The notes below the pieces were generated by a model, which saw only the letters and a program-made list of their open reading frames with translations, ran no database searches and was not told the DNA's origin. A DNA stretch of 64,000 bases from NCBI RefSeq assembly GCF_007751035.1, contig NZ_CP036433.1, positions 5,003,001 through 5,067,000 on the forward strand, in the 5' to 3' direction. Positions 25,770 through 33,461 of the stretch are shown here, one piece after another (the first letter of the stretch is position 1; each line of letters begins with the position of its first letter). Position numbers and translations under genes: made by a program. Origin of the DNA: Lignipirellula cremea (lineage in GTDB: Bacteria; Planctomycetota; Planctomycetia; Pirellulales; Pirellulaceae).

Positions 25770-26280
25770 AATTAAATTTCTCCCATCAGCAAATCCTAAG
25801 CGAATCAGGCTGGCATGGCAAACGTTTTTTTCCCTGCATGGGGGAGGGAGCCCATTCCTGCAGACGTAGTCGTCGGTTCAGAAAGTACAAGCCGTTTTGC
25901 TGATGCTACAAGCGACCAAGGTTCCCTGTCCGGCAATCTCGCCCGGACCTTCCTGTTTTGCTGCAGGATGCCCCTGGAAAAACTTCCGGCAGGGCACGCG
26001 CAGTCACGCTGTTGGCTAGTTATTCCTGGGGAACCGGGTTATTTATTCCCGCAAAAAGCACGGGGTCCCGTTTTCCCTGCCGCACCGCCAAAGGAACCAG
26101 ATTTTTGCGTTCGCCTTTGAAAAAGCTGGTGCGAACGCATTGCGATCGGGTACACTAACGCCTGTTGATCTGTTCTGGAAATCCGGCGCGCCCGTTTTTC
26201 AATCCGCACTTATTCTGCCGACTTTCCTCCCATTCCCCGACGCATGCTGGCCCAAAGTCAAGCTTCCACGGAGTTGCTGT
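25770..26280. other. Divergent intergenic region
   Basis: Lies between the vWA and DUF1501 genes, so it must hold both promoters. I see no gene, repeat or clear promoter box in it. Confidence 0.5.
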
Positions 26281-27684
26281 ATGAACGATATCCAAATGAA
26301 CCGGCGGCAAGCCCTGCTGGTCGGCGGCCTGGGCGCCATGAGTCTGGGGATGCCGGGCTCGGTAATTGGCAGCGACAAGGTCGACGCCAACGGACAAGCA
26401 GTCGCTTCGGACAAGTCGTGCATCTTTGTATTGCTGTGCGGCGGTCCGAGCCATGTCGATACCTGGGACATGAAGCCGAACGCTCCGGCGTCGATCCGCG
26501 GGCCTTACCAGCCGATCGCCACCAAAGTGCCGGGCATGCGCATCAATGAGATGCACACCCGTCTGGCCGGCCTGACCGATCAGTTCACGCTGATCAATTC
26601 CATGACGCATCCCGGCGGTATCAGCAATCACTTTGATGCGATGCATAACCTGCTCAGCGGCCAGTCGGCCAAGCGGGTGCAGCAGGGCGTGCCCGACGAC
26701 CAGCCTTACCTGGGCTCGTTCGTCGCCAAGCACCGGCCCAGCGAGCGGAATCTGGTGTCCAACGCGTGGCTGATCAAGTGCGTGGGGCCGCCGGTTTTTT
26801 GTGCGCCGAACATCGGCATCGGCGGTTATCTGGGTTCGGCGTACGCACCGGTGTTTGTTGGAGGTGCGGACAACCATCCCGCCATGGCGACGTTTACCCC
26901 GCCGGAGATCTACAATCCGGTCGACGAAGTCAGCTTTAACCGGCGAAAGAATCTGCTCAGCCGCATTGAATCCCAGCAGCTGGCCGGAGACGCGGTCGGC
27001 AAGGACTGGAATGACCTCAGGGCGAAAGCCTACGAAGCGATGACCCGGCCCGAGGGTCGTCAGGCGTTTGAGCTGGACCGCGAACCAGCCAAGGTCCGCG
27101 AAAGTTACGGCATGCATCCGCTGGGACAGAACCTGCTGCTCGCCCGCCGCATGGTCGAATCGGGCGTGCGATTCGTCACCGTCAACGGCTGGACCGGGCA
27201 AGCGACCCACGACAAGGCCGGTCCGCCCAGCAGCAGCTGGGACATGCACGGCGGCAACATGGGCATGGGCAATGCCTTCGGGGAAGGCTCCTACGGCATG
27301 GGCTTCTGCCTGCCGCGGTTGGATCAGGCGCTGGCGGGGCTGCTCACGGATCTGAAGGATCGCGGCATGATGGAGAACACGCTGGTGGTCGTGATGGGTG
27401 AGTTCGGCCGTACGCCCAAGATTTTGACGCAGGAACCGCCGGGACGGCAGCACTGGCCCAAATGCTTTTCCGCGATCATGGCCGGTTGCGGCATCAGGGG
27501 CGGGGCCGTTTATGGCAAGTCCGACAAGGATGGCGCCTATGTCGAGAGCCACCCCGTTCGTCCCGAGGAGATGGCCGCCACCATTTACCACGCCCTTGAT
27601 ATCCCGCTTAACGAACCGCAAAACAACAGCGGGATTTCCCGGCCCATCACCACCGGCAAACCGCTGCTGGAACTGTTCGGGTAG
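26281..27684 (+). CDS. DUF1501 secreted protein (Tat substrate)
   Basis: Start chosen at 26281 because CGGAG lies nine bases before it and the product then opens with a twin-arginine type signal (MNRRQALLVGGLGAMSLG). The 467-residue body has the DUF1501 signatures CIFVLLCGGPSHVDTWDMKP, MTHPGGISNHFDAMH, SSSWDMHGGN, VVVMGEFGRTPK and a C-terminal YHALDIPL. It is a full-length paralogue of the protein at 3284-4657, but without an adjacent DUF1549/1553 partner. The next gene on the same strand, DUF1593, starts 37 bases after its stop, so the two may be one transcript. Activity of the family is unproven. Confidence 0.92.
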   Translation: MNDIQMNRRQALLVGGLGAMSLGMPGSVIGSDKVDANGQAVASDKSCIFVLLCGGPSHVDTWDMKPNAPASIRGPYQPIATKVPGMRINEMHTRLAGLTDQFTLINSMTHPGGISNHFDAMHNLLSGQSAKRVQQGVPDDQPYLGSFVAKHRPSERNLVSNAWLIKCVGPPVFCAPNIGIGGYLGSAYAPVFVGGADNHPAMATFTPPEIYNPVDEVSFNRRKNLLSRIESQQLAGDAVGKDWNDLRAKAYEAMTRPEGRQAFELDREPAKVRESYGMHPLGQNLLLARRMVESGVRFVTVNGWTGQATHDKAGPPSSSWDMHGGNMGMGNAFGEGSYGMGFCLPRLDQALAGLLTDLKDRGMMENTLVVVMGEFGRTPKILTQEPPGRQHWPKCFSAIMAGCGIRGGAVYGKSDKDGAYVESHPVRPEEMAATIYHALDIPLNEPQNNSGISRPITTGKPLLELFG

Positions 27685-27721
27685 ATCCCCGATCCGATTC
27701 CATCGCGCGACGACCGACGCC

Positions 27722-29053
27722 ATGCCCCCTGCCATCTGCATCATGCGAGTCGTCTGCTTTTGCCTGGCCGCCTGCCTGCTGGGGTCGATGTTTGGCCTGG
27801 CGAACGTCGCCTGGGGGGCGGAGCGACTGCGGGTGATGATCGAAACCGACGCACCCGGCGGCGACCCTGACGACGAAGGCTCGCTGGTTCGCTTCTTTCT
27901 TTATCTGAACGAATGGGATGTCGAAGGCATCTTCTGCACCCGGCGTGCGGACCAGTCACGAAACCAAGAAGACGGCCAGCAATGTCTGCTCCGTTTTATC
28001 GATGCCTACGCCGCAGCCTGGCCAAAACTTCGCCAGCACGCGCCCGGCTATCCTTCGCCGGAAAAGTTGCGGTCGATCACTTACGCCGCGTTCCGGGGAA
28101 CCACGGCCCGGGACGCCCTGATCGCCGCGGTGGATCGCGAGGATCCTCGGCGGATCTGGTACGTGAACTGGGGGACGAACGACGGCAATTTGACCGCGAT
28201 GCGCCAGGCGCTTGACCATGTGAAAGCGACCCGGACCGAACAGGCGTATCGTCACTTTGCCGATCGGCTCTGCTTCTCTCGCGATGCGGATCGCACTTAC
28301 CACGTGACGGAACATATCCCGTATTTGCATCAGTGGGTCGACACCCGAAACCCCGATCGCTGGTATCACCGGTTTGCACCGTTGACCGCCAAGGCAGGCG
28401 GTTTCGATCTGACGCGCGATGTCAAAACGGGGCACGGCCGGCTCGGTTCGTACTACACGATTCCCAAAGAAGGCGACACGCCGGGCTTTATGTTTTTGAT
28501 TCCGAACGGGCTGTCCGACGTGTCCCATCCGGACTGGGGATCGTGGGCCGGGCGGTTTGTTCCCCGCACCGATCGTTTTCGCCGAGAGGGATTTTTCTGG
28601 AGCGACGCCCGCGACCAGTGGAACGGCCAGAGCAACCGGGACAACACCCTGCGTCGCTGGGCCGTGCACCTGCAGAACGACTTCAAAGCCCGGCTGGACT
28701 GGTGCGTGGCGGACTACGCCCATGCCAATCATCCGCCCGTTCCGATGCTCAACGGGTCGGCCGGACCGTCGCCGGTGGAGATCATCGCGGCTCCTGGCGA
28801 AGCCGTCATGCTATCCTCCCAGGGCTCTTCCGATCCCGACCAGCAGGGGTTGTCGTGCGAGTGGATCTACTATCCCGAACCGGGAGATTACCAGGGCGAC
28901 GTGTCGATCCAGGGCGCCAGATCGCCGGAAGCGGTCGTGACCCTTCCCGGCGACGCCGACGGAAAAAGGGTCCACGTGCTGCTGGTTCTGACCGACAACG
29001 GCGAACCGGCCCTGACCCGTTACCGCCGCGCGGTGATCTACTGCCGGCGGTAA
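27722..29053 (+). CDS. Secreted DUF1593 protein (nucleoside-hydrolase-like fold)
   Basis: A 443-residue product with a signal peptide ending about AWGAERLR. DUF1593 proteins have an N-terminal domain related to nucleoside hydrolases and a C-terminal Ig-like or cellulose-binding-like domain. The acidic IETDAPGGDPDDEGSLVRF segment corresponds to the calcium/ribose-binding Asp cluster of nucleoside hydrolases. WYVNWGTNDGN and LIPNGLSDVSHPDWGSWAGR are other conserved segments. From about residue 335 (NHPPVPMLNG) a beta-rich domain follows. Either the ATG at 27722 or the one at 27743 could be used; neither has a strong ribosome-binding site. Likely glycan or glycoside breakdown outside the cytoplasm (inference). 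Confidence 0.82.
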   Translation: MPPAICIMRVVCFCLAACLLGSMFGLANVAWGAERLRVMIETDAPGGDPDDEGSLVRFFLYLNEWDVEGIFCTRRADQSRNQEDGQQCLLRFIDAYAAAWPKLRQHAPGYPSPEKLRSITYAAFRGTTARDALIAAVDREDPRRIWYVNWGTNDGNLTAMRQALDHVKATRTEQAYRHFADRLCFSRDADRTYHVTEHIPYLHQWVDTRNPDRWYHRFAPLTAKAGGFDLTRDVKTGHGRLGSYYTIPKEGDTPGFMFLIPNGLSDVSHPDWGSWAGRFVPRTDRFRREGFFWSDARDQWNGQSNRDNTLRRWAVHLQNDFKARLDWCVADYAHANHPPVPMLNGSAGPSPVEIIAAPGEAVMLSSQGSSDPDQQGLSCEWIYYPEPGDYQGDVSIQGARSPEAVVTLPGDADGKRVHVLLVLTDNGEPALTRYRRAVIYCRR

Positions 29054-29059
29054 TCAAGA

Positions 29060-29075
29060 GGCGTCGGCAGACGCC
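29060..29075. terminator. Hairpin between convergent genes
   Basis: GGCGTC (29060-29065) and GACGCC (29070-29075) form a 6-bp stem around GGCA immediately after the DUF1593 stop codon. It lies between convergent genes. No T-run follows, so a terminator role is only plausible. Confidence 0.4.
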
Positions 29076-29137
29076 GCCGTGTCAGCAGGGCGATTCGCGG
29101 CGGACGTCCGGTTAATGGGTGGGCGAGCGCGTGCGGG

Positions 29138-29863
29138 CTACTCGCTGGGCAATTCGACGTTGTGGTAAACGTCCTGCACGTCGTCGCAATCGTAGAGCAT
29201 GTTGATGAACTTCTGGAACATGGCCAGGTCTTCCTCTTCCAGCGGCTTGCTTTGCTGGGGGAAGAAGGTGATCTCCTGGACCAGCAGTTCGGTTTCCGGG
29301 AACGCTTCCAGCAGCGCCGTTTTTGCTTTGAAGAATTCTTCCGGCGGCGCAAAGATCGTCAGGCGTCCGTCCTTGCTTTCGATCTCTTCAATGTTGACGT
29401 CGGCCTCCATCATGACTTCCAGGATTTCTTCTTCGTTGTCTCCCTGGAAGGCGAGCACGGCCAGCTGGTCAAACGATATCGCGACCGAACCGGACTGCCC
29501 CAGCTTGGAGCCGGTTTTGGTGAAGCAGCTGCGGACTTCGGAAATGGTGCGCTGGTTGTTGTCCGTCAGGCAATCGGCGATCACGAGAGAGCCGCCGGGG
29601 CCAAAGCCTTCATACCGGGCCAGAACAAAGTCGTCGCTGGCGGCGCCGCGGGCCCGGTCGATTGCTTTCTCAATCACGTGGGACGGCACCTGGTCCTGCT
29701 TGGCTTTTTCGATCAGGCTGCGCAGCGCCGGGTTGCCGTCGGGGTCCGGCACGCCATTCTTGGCGATCACGTACAGCTTTTTGCCGTACTTGGAGTACAG
29801 CTTGGATTTTTGAGCCGCTGTCTTGAAAATTGCATTTTTTCTATTCTCGAAACTTCTTCCCAT
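29138..29863 (-). CDS. YebC/TACO1-family protein (YeeN-like)
   Basis: A 241-residue product from the ATG at 29863, whose MGRSFENRKNAIFKTAAQKS start is the usual family N-terminus (YeeN-type rather than AGHSKW-type). Further hallmarks are ALRSLIEKAKQDQVPSHVIEKAI, RYEGFGPGGS, DCLTDNNQRTISEVR and FTKTGSKLGQSGSVAISFD. Family members bind DNA or the ribosome; some relieve translation stalling at proline stretches and others were described as transcription regulators. The length is normal. A longer start 90 bases upstream lacks support. Confidence 0.93.
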   Translation of the reverse strand: MGRSFENRKNAIFKTAAQKSKLYSKYGKKLYVIAKNGVPDPDGNPALRSLIEKAKQDQVPSHVIEKAIDRARGAASDDFVLARYEGFGPGGSLVIADCLTDNNQRTISEVRSCFTKTGSKLGQSGSVAISFDQLAVLAFQGDNEEEILEVMMEADVNIEEIESKDGRLTIFAPPEEFFKAKTALLEAFPETELLVQEITFFPQQSKPLEEEDLAMFQKFINMLYDCDDVQDVYHNVELPSE

Positions 29864-30228
29864 AAAACAGCTCACTTCAACGACTTGGGGCCGAACGCGC
29901 GGAGTCCCGCACGGTAACACTTTTGAGAAACCAATTCCAGGCGGTCCCGCCACGCCCTCCGCGCCGCCGGTTCAACCGCCTGCATCCGATTTTAGCAGAA
30001 ACCATGTTTTCCCCGACACCCGCCCGTCGCCAGACACCCACTTTTCCTCACGCAGACACCCACCTTGGCGGAATCGGCCACACTCCGACTTTTTGGCCGC
30101 CTGGGAAGCCGGGCGAAGGACGCCTGGCGTCTCCCAGGAAGATCATGGGTGTCTGGTCGGACCTGGTCGGACCTGGTCGGACTTTGGATTATACTTGATT
30201 TGACCCAAATCCCTGGATCAGGATCCCC
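29864..30228. other. Intergenic region with several short repeats
   Basis: No gene. It holds two copies of CAGACACCCAC (30031-30041, 30053-30063) and a related GACACCC at 30015-30021, with the inverted counterpart GGGTGTCTG at 30147-30155, then three perfect tandem copies of CTGGTCGGAC (30153-30182). The arrangement permits a long-range stem between the two repeat groups. Confidence 0.7.
30153..30182 (+). repeat. Tandem repeat, three copies of a 10-bp unit
   Basis: CTGGTCGGAC repeated three times without error, 47 bases upstream of the next start codon. Confidence 0.9.
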
Positions 30229-30540
30229 ATGACAAACTCGGAAACAGAACCAGAACTGCTAACATTCGGTGGATCCCTGCGAGTGGGTTTCTTTACCGCG
30301 CAGCTGGGGGTGGAACTGGCCGTCAATCGGGCAACGCTTATCTTGAGCGCCTCAGGCAGATCGTTCCGAATCGACCGGGACAATTTTCAAGGGCTCGAAG
30401 AAACGTCGATCCTTGGGATTTTCAAACGCGGTATTCGTTTTCGACACTGCCAGCCAAACCTGACGAATCCGATTATTTTTTACCCAGCGATCGGCAGAGA
30501 GGCATTGCGCGAGCAAATCCAGCAGATCGGCTGGACGTAA
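30229..30540 (+). CDS. Hypothetical 103-residue protein
   Basis: The product alternates hydrophobic and polar residues (LTFGGSLRVGFFTAQLGVELAV, RFRHCQPNLTNPIIFYPAI) in a way that suggests a small beta-rich domain, perhaps PH-like, with no signal peptide or membrane helix. AGGATCCCC before the ATG gives a modest ribosome-binding site. No family is recognised. It stands alone between a repeat-rich gap and an opposite-strand lipoprotein gene. Confidence 0.5.
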   Translation: MTNSETEPELLTFGGSLRVGFFTAQLGVELAVNRATLILSASGRSFRIDRDNFQGLEETSILGIFKRGIRFRHCQPNLTNPIIFYPAIGREALREQIQQIGWT

Positions 30541-30784
30541 CCGACAGGTTTTCGACGCGCTCCCATGCCTGTTTCGATTGCCTGACCGCACCTTGTTTTC
30601 AGGACGGCGATTCGCTCACTTTCCATCGAAAACCGGAATTTTTGCGCAGACTCCTGCCTGGGAAAGCGATCACACAGGCGACGTCAGGTCGGAGGCGAAG
30701 AGCGGTTGGGCGCCCTGCAGCGGTCACGCTATCGACGAGGGACGAATTTCCGCAGGCGGGCGCCGGCGCGGAGATGCCGCGCTT

Positions 30785-31300
30785 TTATTTCCAGGTCCAC
30801 GACTGTGCGATCGTGTGGAGAACGGGCCAGATATCGGCTTTGGATTTCGATCCGCCAAACAGAAAGCACACCTTCTGGCCGTGATGCACAACGATACATT
30901 CACGCGGCATAATCTTTTCGTAGACGGGGGGAATTGACACACGATACGCCTCCTCTCCCGCTATGGCGAACGGCAGTTTCGAGGAAGCACCGCCAAACTT
31001 CGTTGCCAGGGCATCTGCGGAACCTTTGACGTCGCCTGCCACAGGCGTGCCGATATCGATAGAGATCATCTCCTCTAACGCTGCAGGATTTGCCCCTTGT
31101 CGGGTAAGAATCACGGCAGTATTGCGGTTTGAACGATTCGGCGCCCAGCCGCCAGGCGTGGGAAACGCAGCAATGCCGATGTCATTCATCAGCTGACCGC
31201 CAGTCTCTTTCACGGAGAGGGCGCCGTTGTCTTTTGATTCCTGGCAGCCAGCGTGGAGTGCGATCATCAATAGCAGGAGAGAAGTTGTCGCGTGTCGCAT
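30785..31300 (-). CDS. Hypothetical lipoprotein
   Basis: The 171-residue product begins with a lipoprotein signal peptide: MRHATTSLLLLMIALHAGC, with the lipobox LHAGC and the modified Cys at residue 19. The mature part is mixed polar with a few aromatic residues at the C-terminus (HTIAQSWTW) and no motif that I recognise. It is placed 54 bases after the secreted protein gene that ends at 31355 on the same strand, so it may be the second gene of a two-gene unit. Confidence 0.7.
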   Translation of the reverse strand: MRHATTSLLLLMIALHAGCQESKDNGALSVKETGGQLMNDIGIAAFPTPGGWAPNRSNRNTAVILTRQGANPAALEEMISIDIGTPVAGDVKGSADALATKFGGASSKLPFAIAGEEAYRVSIPPVYEKIMPRECIVVHHGQKVCFLFGGSKSKADIWPVLHTIAQSWTWK

Positions 31301-31354
31301 TGCATCTCTTTTCCAGAGTAGATCGCGAGGAACGGCTGGCCGGTGAATACCCGG

Positions 31355-32176
31355 TCAGGGCGCGGCTTCGATCGTGGGTTTGACGACCGTAACGTCGGAA
31401 GCGAAGACCAGGTGGGTGTCTTGTTCGCCGGTGTAAAGGTGGCCTTCGGCCGTCAGGGTATCGCCGACGGCGGCAAAGGCCAGGTCGTGCGAGTTCACAT
31501 GGGCGATCGCCTGATCGTCGATCAAAAACCACAACCGATGGATCGATCCGGCCGGCGTTTTCAACGTGAGGTGATGGCTGCGCAGGCTGGTCACCACGCC
31601 GAAAATCGACTGCACTTTGTTCGGTTCGACCCCAGGAGGCTGAAAGCCGGGCTCCAGGCTGACAACGTCTATCTGACGGAGCGGAACGGCGCAGTGGCCC
31701 GTGGCGTCGACTTCTCCCAGCAGACGAACGGTCATACCGGGCTTGAGCCATTCGGCCGGCATGTCGCCGGTCACGCCGATGCGGGAAACGCCTGCCGGAT
31801 GCGTGGCGATAATGTGAAGCTTGCCGCTTTCGTCCTGCAGCAGGACGACGCCTTGCTCGACGCGTAGTACGCGGCCATCGACTTTACCGACCGGCAGCTT
31901 GTCGATGTCGACCCGATTCTTGGCGACCGGAATCATGATGTCCTTGCGCGTGCCGCCGCAAGCGCCCAGGGCCAGGAGCCTTTGGTACCAATCGTTCATC
32001 TTGGCGGAACGATAGAATGTCGGCCAGTGGAGCTCGCCATTGGGACCTACCGGCGAAGCAAAGGATATCTCTCCTGTTGCATAGGGATTATAGGGGGTCG
32101 ACTGCGCGTAAAGCGATCCAGTCGAACTGCCAAGACATACCGCCACACACGCCATCCATACAGACTTTTTGATCAT
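31355..32176 (-). CDS. Secreted hypothetical protein
   Basis: From the ATG at 32176 the 273-residue product opens with a signal peptide (MIKKSVWMACVAVCLGSSTGSLYAQ). The mature part has several beta-strand-like segments (VLRVEQGVVLLQDESGKLHIIATHP, MTVRLLGEVDATGHCAVPL) that look like repeated OB- or SH3-type barrels. I do not recognise a family. Another start at 32197 adds seven residues. It precedes the lipoprotein gene on the same strand. Confidence 0.65.
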   Translation of the reverse strand: MIKKSVWMACVAVCLGSSTGSLYAQSTPYNPYATGEISFASPVGPNGELHWPTFYRSAKMNDWYQRLLALGACGGTRKDIMIPVAKNRVDIDKLPVGKVDGRVLRVEQGVVLLQDESGKLHIIATHPAGVSRIGVTGDMPAEWLKPGMTVRLLGEVDATGHCAVPLRQIDVVSLEPGFQPPGVEPNKVQSIFGVVTSLRSHHLTLKTPAGSIHRLWFLIDDQAIAHVNSHDLAFAAVGDTLTAEGHLYTGEQDTHLVFASDVTVVKPTIEAAP

Positions 32177-32467
32177 CGTTTTCGTTTCTGAAATCATCGG
32201 GGGGAGTTGAACAGGAAGTACGCTATCTCGAAAACGACCTTTGATCTGTATCTTAACCCCGCATAGAACCCCGTTGAAAGAAGCTTCCGGCAAGCGGCGG
32301 AAATTTCTGGCGGAGAAAGCTACCGCCACGGCCCTTTATCGAAGCAGAAACGCGGCATGCCTGGGCCCGCGGTTCCCGAAAAAGGGGCGATTGGCCGGAA
32401 CTCGCCGGCTTTCCTTCCCCTGTCGCCGTCCGCCAGGGAAAAACGGCGGCGCCGCGAAGACCTGGTT

Positions 32468-32662
32468 TCAATCGTCCAGATAGTTCAGGCACTCGTGCAG
32501 GCTGTCGATCAGGGCGTCCGGCTCGTCGGTCTCTTCGTCGCCGGCGTAGAGATGGAACTCGCTGACTGGATACCCTTCGTGGTTCCCCCTGTTATCGGTC
32601 AGGCCGAAAAGATCCTCAAGCAGGTCGATTTGCGCGGCCCACGCCACCTTTGGGATATCCAA
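32468..32662 (-). CDS. Small acidic hypothetical protein
   Basis: A 64-residue reading frame rich in Asp, Glu and Leu (IDLLEDLFGL, YAGDEETDEPDALIDSLHECLNYLDD) with a TTG as the likely start. The composition looks protein-like and fits a helical acidic protein, but there is no strong ribosome-binding site and the upstream side is a 15-bp tandem duplication. It could be a real small gene or the tail of a lost one. Confidence 0.4.
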   Translation of the reverse strand: MDIPKVAWAAQIDLLEDLFGLTDNRGNHEGYPVSEFHLYAGDEETDEPDALIDSLHECLNYLDD

Positions 32663-32671
32663 CCTATCGGC

Positions 32672-32701
32672 GCCGGCGAGTAATAAGCCGGCGAGTAATA
32701 A
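32672..32701 (+). repeat. Perfect 15-bp tandem duplication
   Basis: GCCGGCGAGTAATAA occurs twice back to back, just upstream of the small acidic reading frame and before the stop of the next gene. Confidence 0.9.
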
Positions 32702-32708
32702 ACGGTGT

Positions 32709-33299
32709 TCATTCCCGCGACGATCGGCCGGGGGCAGGCTCGCTCCCAGGGGCAGCGATTGGATTCCGGCTGGCCTTCTCCCAGGTGTTCACGGCCAATT
32801 CCAACAGGCCGACGTCAGATAGCAGGAAAGGGCACAGGTAGTATCTTTTCTGAACGGGCGAGTCGATCGACAGAACCAGATGCCGCTGCAGCGGATTCCA
32901 GACTTTGCCAAGAGGGGCCAGGGCGTTGGAGCTGACCCGAAGGTCCGCCAGTTCCGTGTACCGGAAGGTAAACGAACGAAAAGCATTCGCGTACACGATG
33001 CCGCGATCATAAACCGACATGCGGCTTCGCAGGGCGGAGGCGGCGACGAGAATTGCAATCAGGGAAATCCCACTGACGATCGCCAGCATTTCCGCCATGT
33101 GGTCGGTGTTGGTCGTGAAGAGTTCCAATATTCCATTGCAACAGATGCCAATTGCGCAGCCAGCGAGTGCGAGACTTGACCAGATTACGACCGGATGGAC
33201 ACGATACTCCGCCAGCAGATTTCCCAGCTTTTCCGATCGGCGCGCCGCCAACCGCGGCGTTGGCGCCTCGGCCGGACTTCGATAGGGGTTATCGGCCAT
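32709..33299 (-). CDS. Membrane protein with NPYRSP N-terminus
   Basis: The 196-residue product starts MADNPYRSPAEAP, a motif at the N-terminus of numerous planctomycete membrane proteins of unknown function. Two membrane helices follow (about residues 36-57 and 70-90: VVIWSSLALAGCAIGICC, MLAIVSGISLIAILVAASAL). The C-terminal half is a beta-rich cytoplasmic domain like a bacterial PH domain (MSVYDRGIVYANAFRSFTFRYTELADLRV). The tail is polar. Function unknown. Confidence 0.7.
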   Translation of the reverse strand: MADNPYRSPAEAPTPRLAARRSEKLGNLLAEYRVHPVVIWSSLALAGCAIGICCNGILELFTTNTDHMAEMLAIVSGISLIAILVAASALRSRMSVYDRGIVYANAFRSFTFRYTELADLRVSSNALAPLGKVWNPLQRHLVLSIDSPVQKRYYLCPFLLSDVGLLELAVNTWEKASRNPIAAPGSEPAPGRSSRE

Positions 33300-33399
33300 G
33301 CGAGCAAGGGGTGGCGCGAGGGAAGCAGATTCACTTTGCCAATCGGACGGCCGAAGCCCCAGCCAGCTTGCGCTGCATATCCGGGCAGCCCGCCTCGCT

Positions 33400-33426
33400 G
33401 TCCTTCTGCCACGGCAGCAGAAGGAC
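33400..33426 (-). terminator. Perfect 10-bp hairpin after the large fusion gene
   Basis: GTCCTTCTGC (33400-33409) pairs with GCAGAAGGAC (33417-33426) around a 7-base loop, 36 bases downstream of the stop codon of the minus-strand 1318-residue gene. No T-run follows on that strand, but stem strength and placement fit a transcript-end structure. Confidence 0.5.
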
Positions 33427-33461
33427 GACGGGCGACAAGCGGTCGAAGTATGTTCCGCGGT

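Noticed and set aside
26155-27744. Minus-strand frame of 529 residues opposite the second DUF1501 gene
   Set aside because: Antisense to a clearly recognised DUF1501 protein.
29864-30228. Possible CRISPR array
   Set aside because: Repeats are only 10-11 bp, adjacent or irregularly spaced, with no unique spacers and no cas genes.
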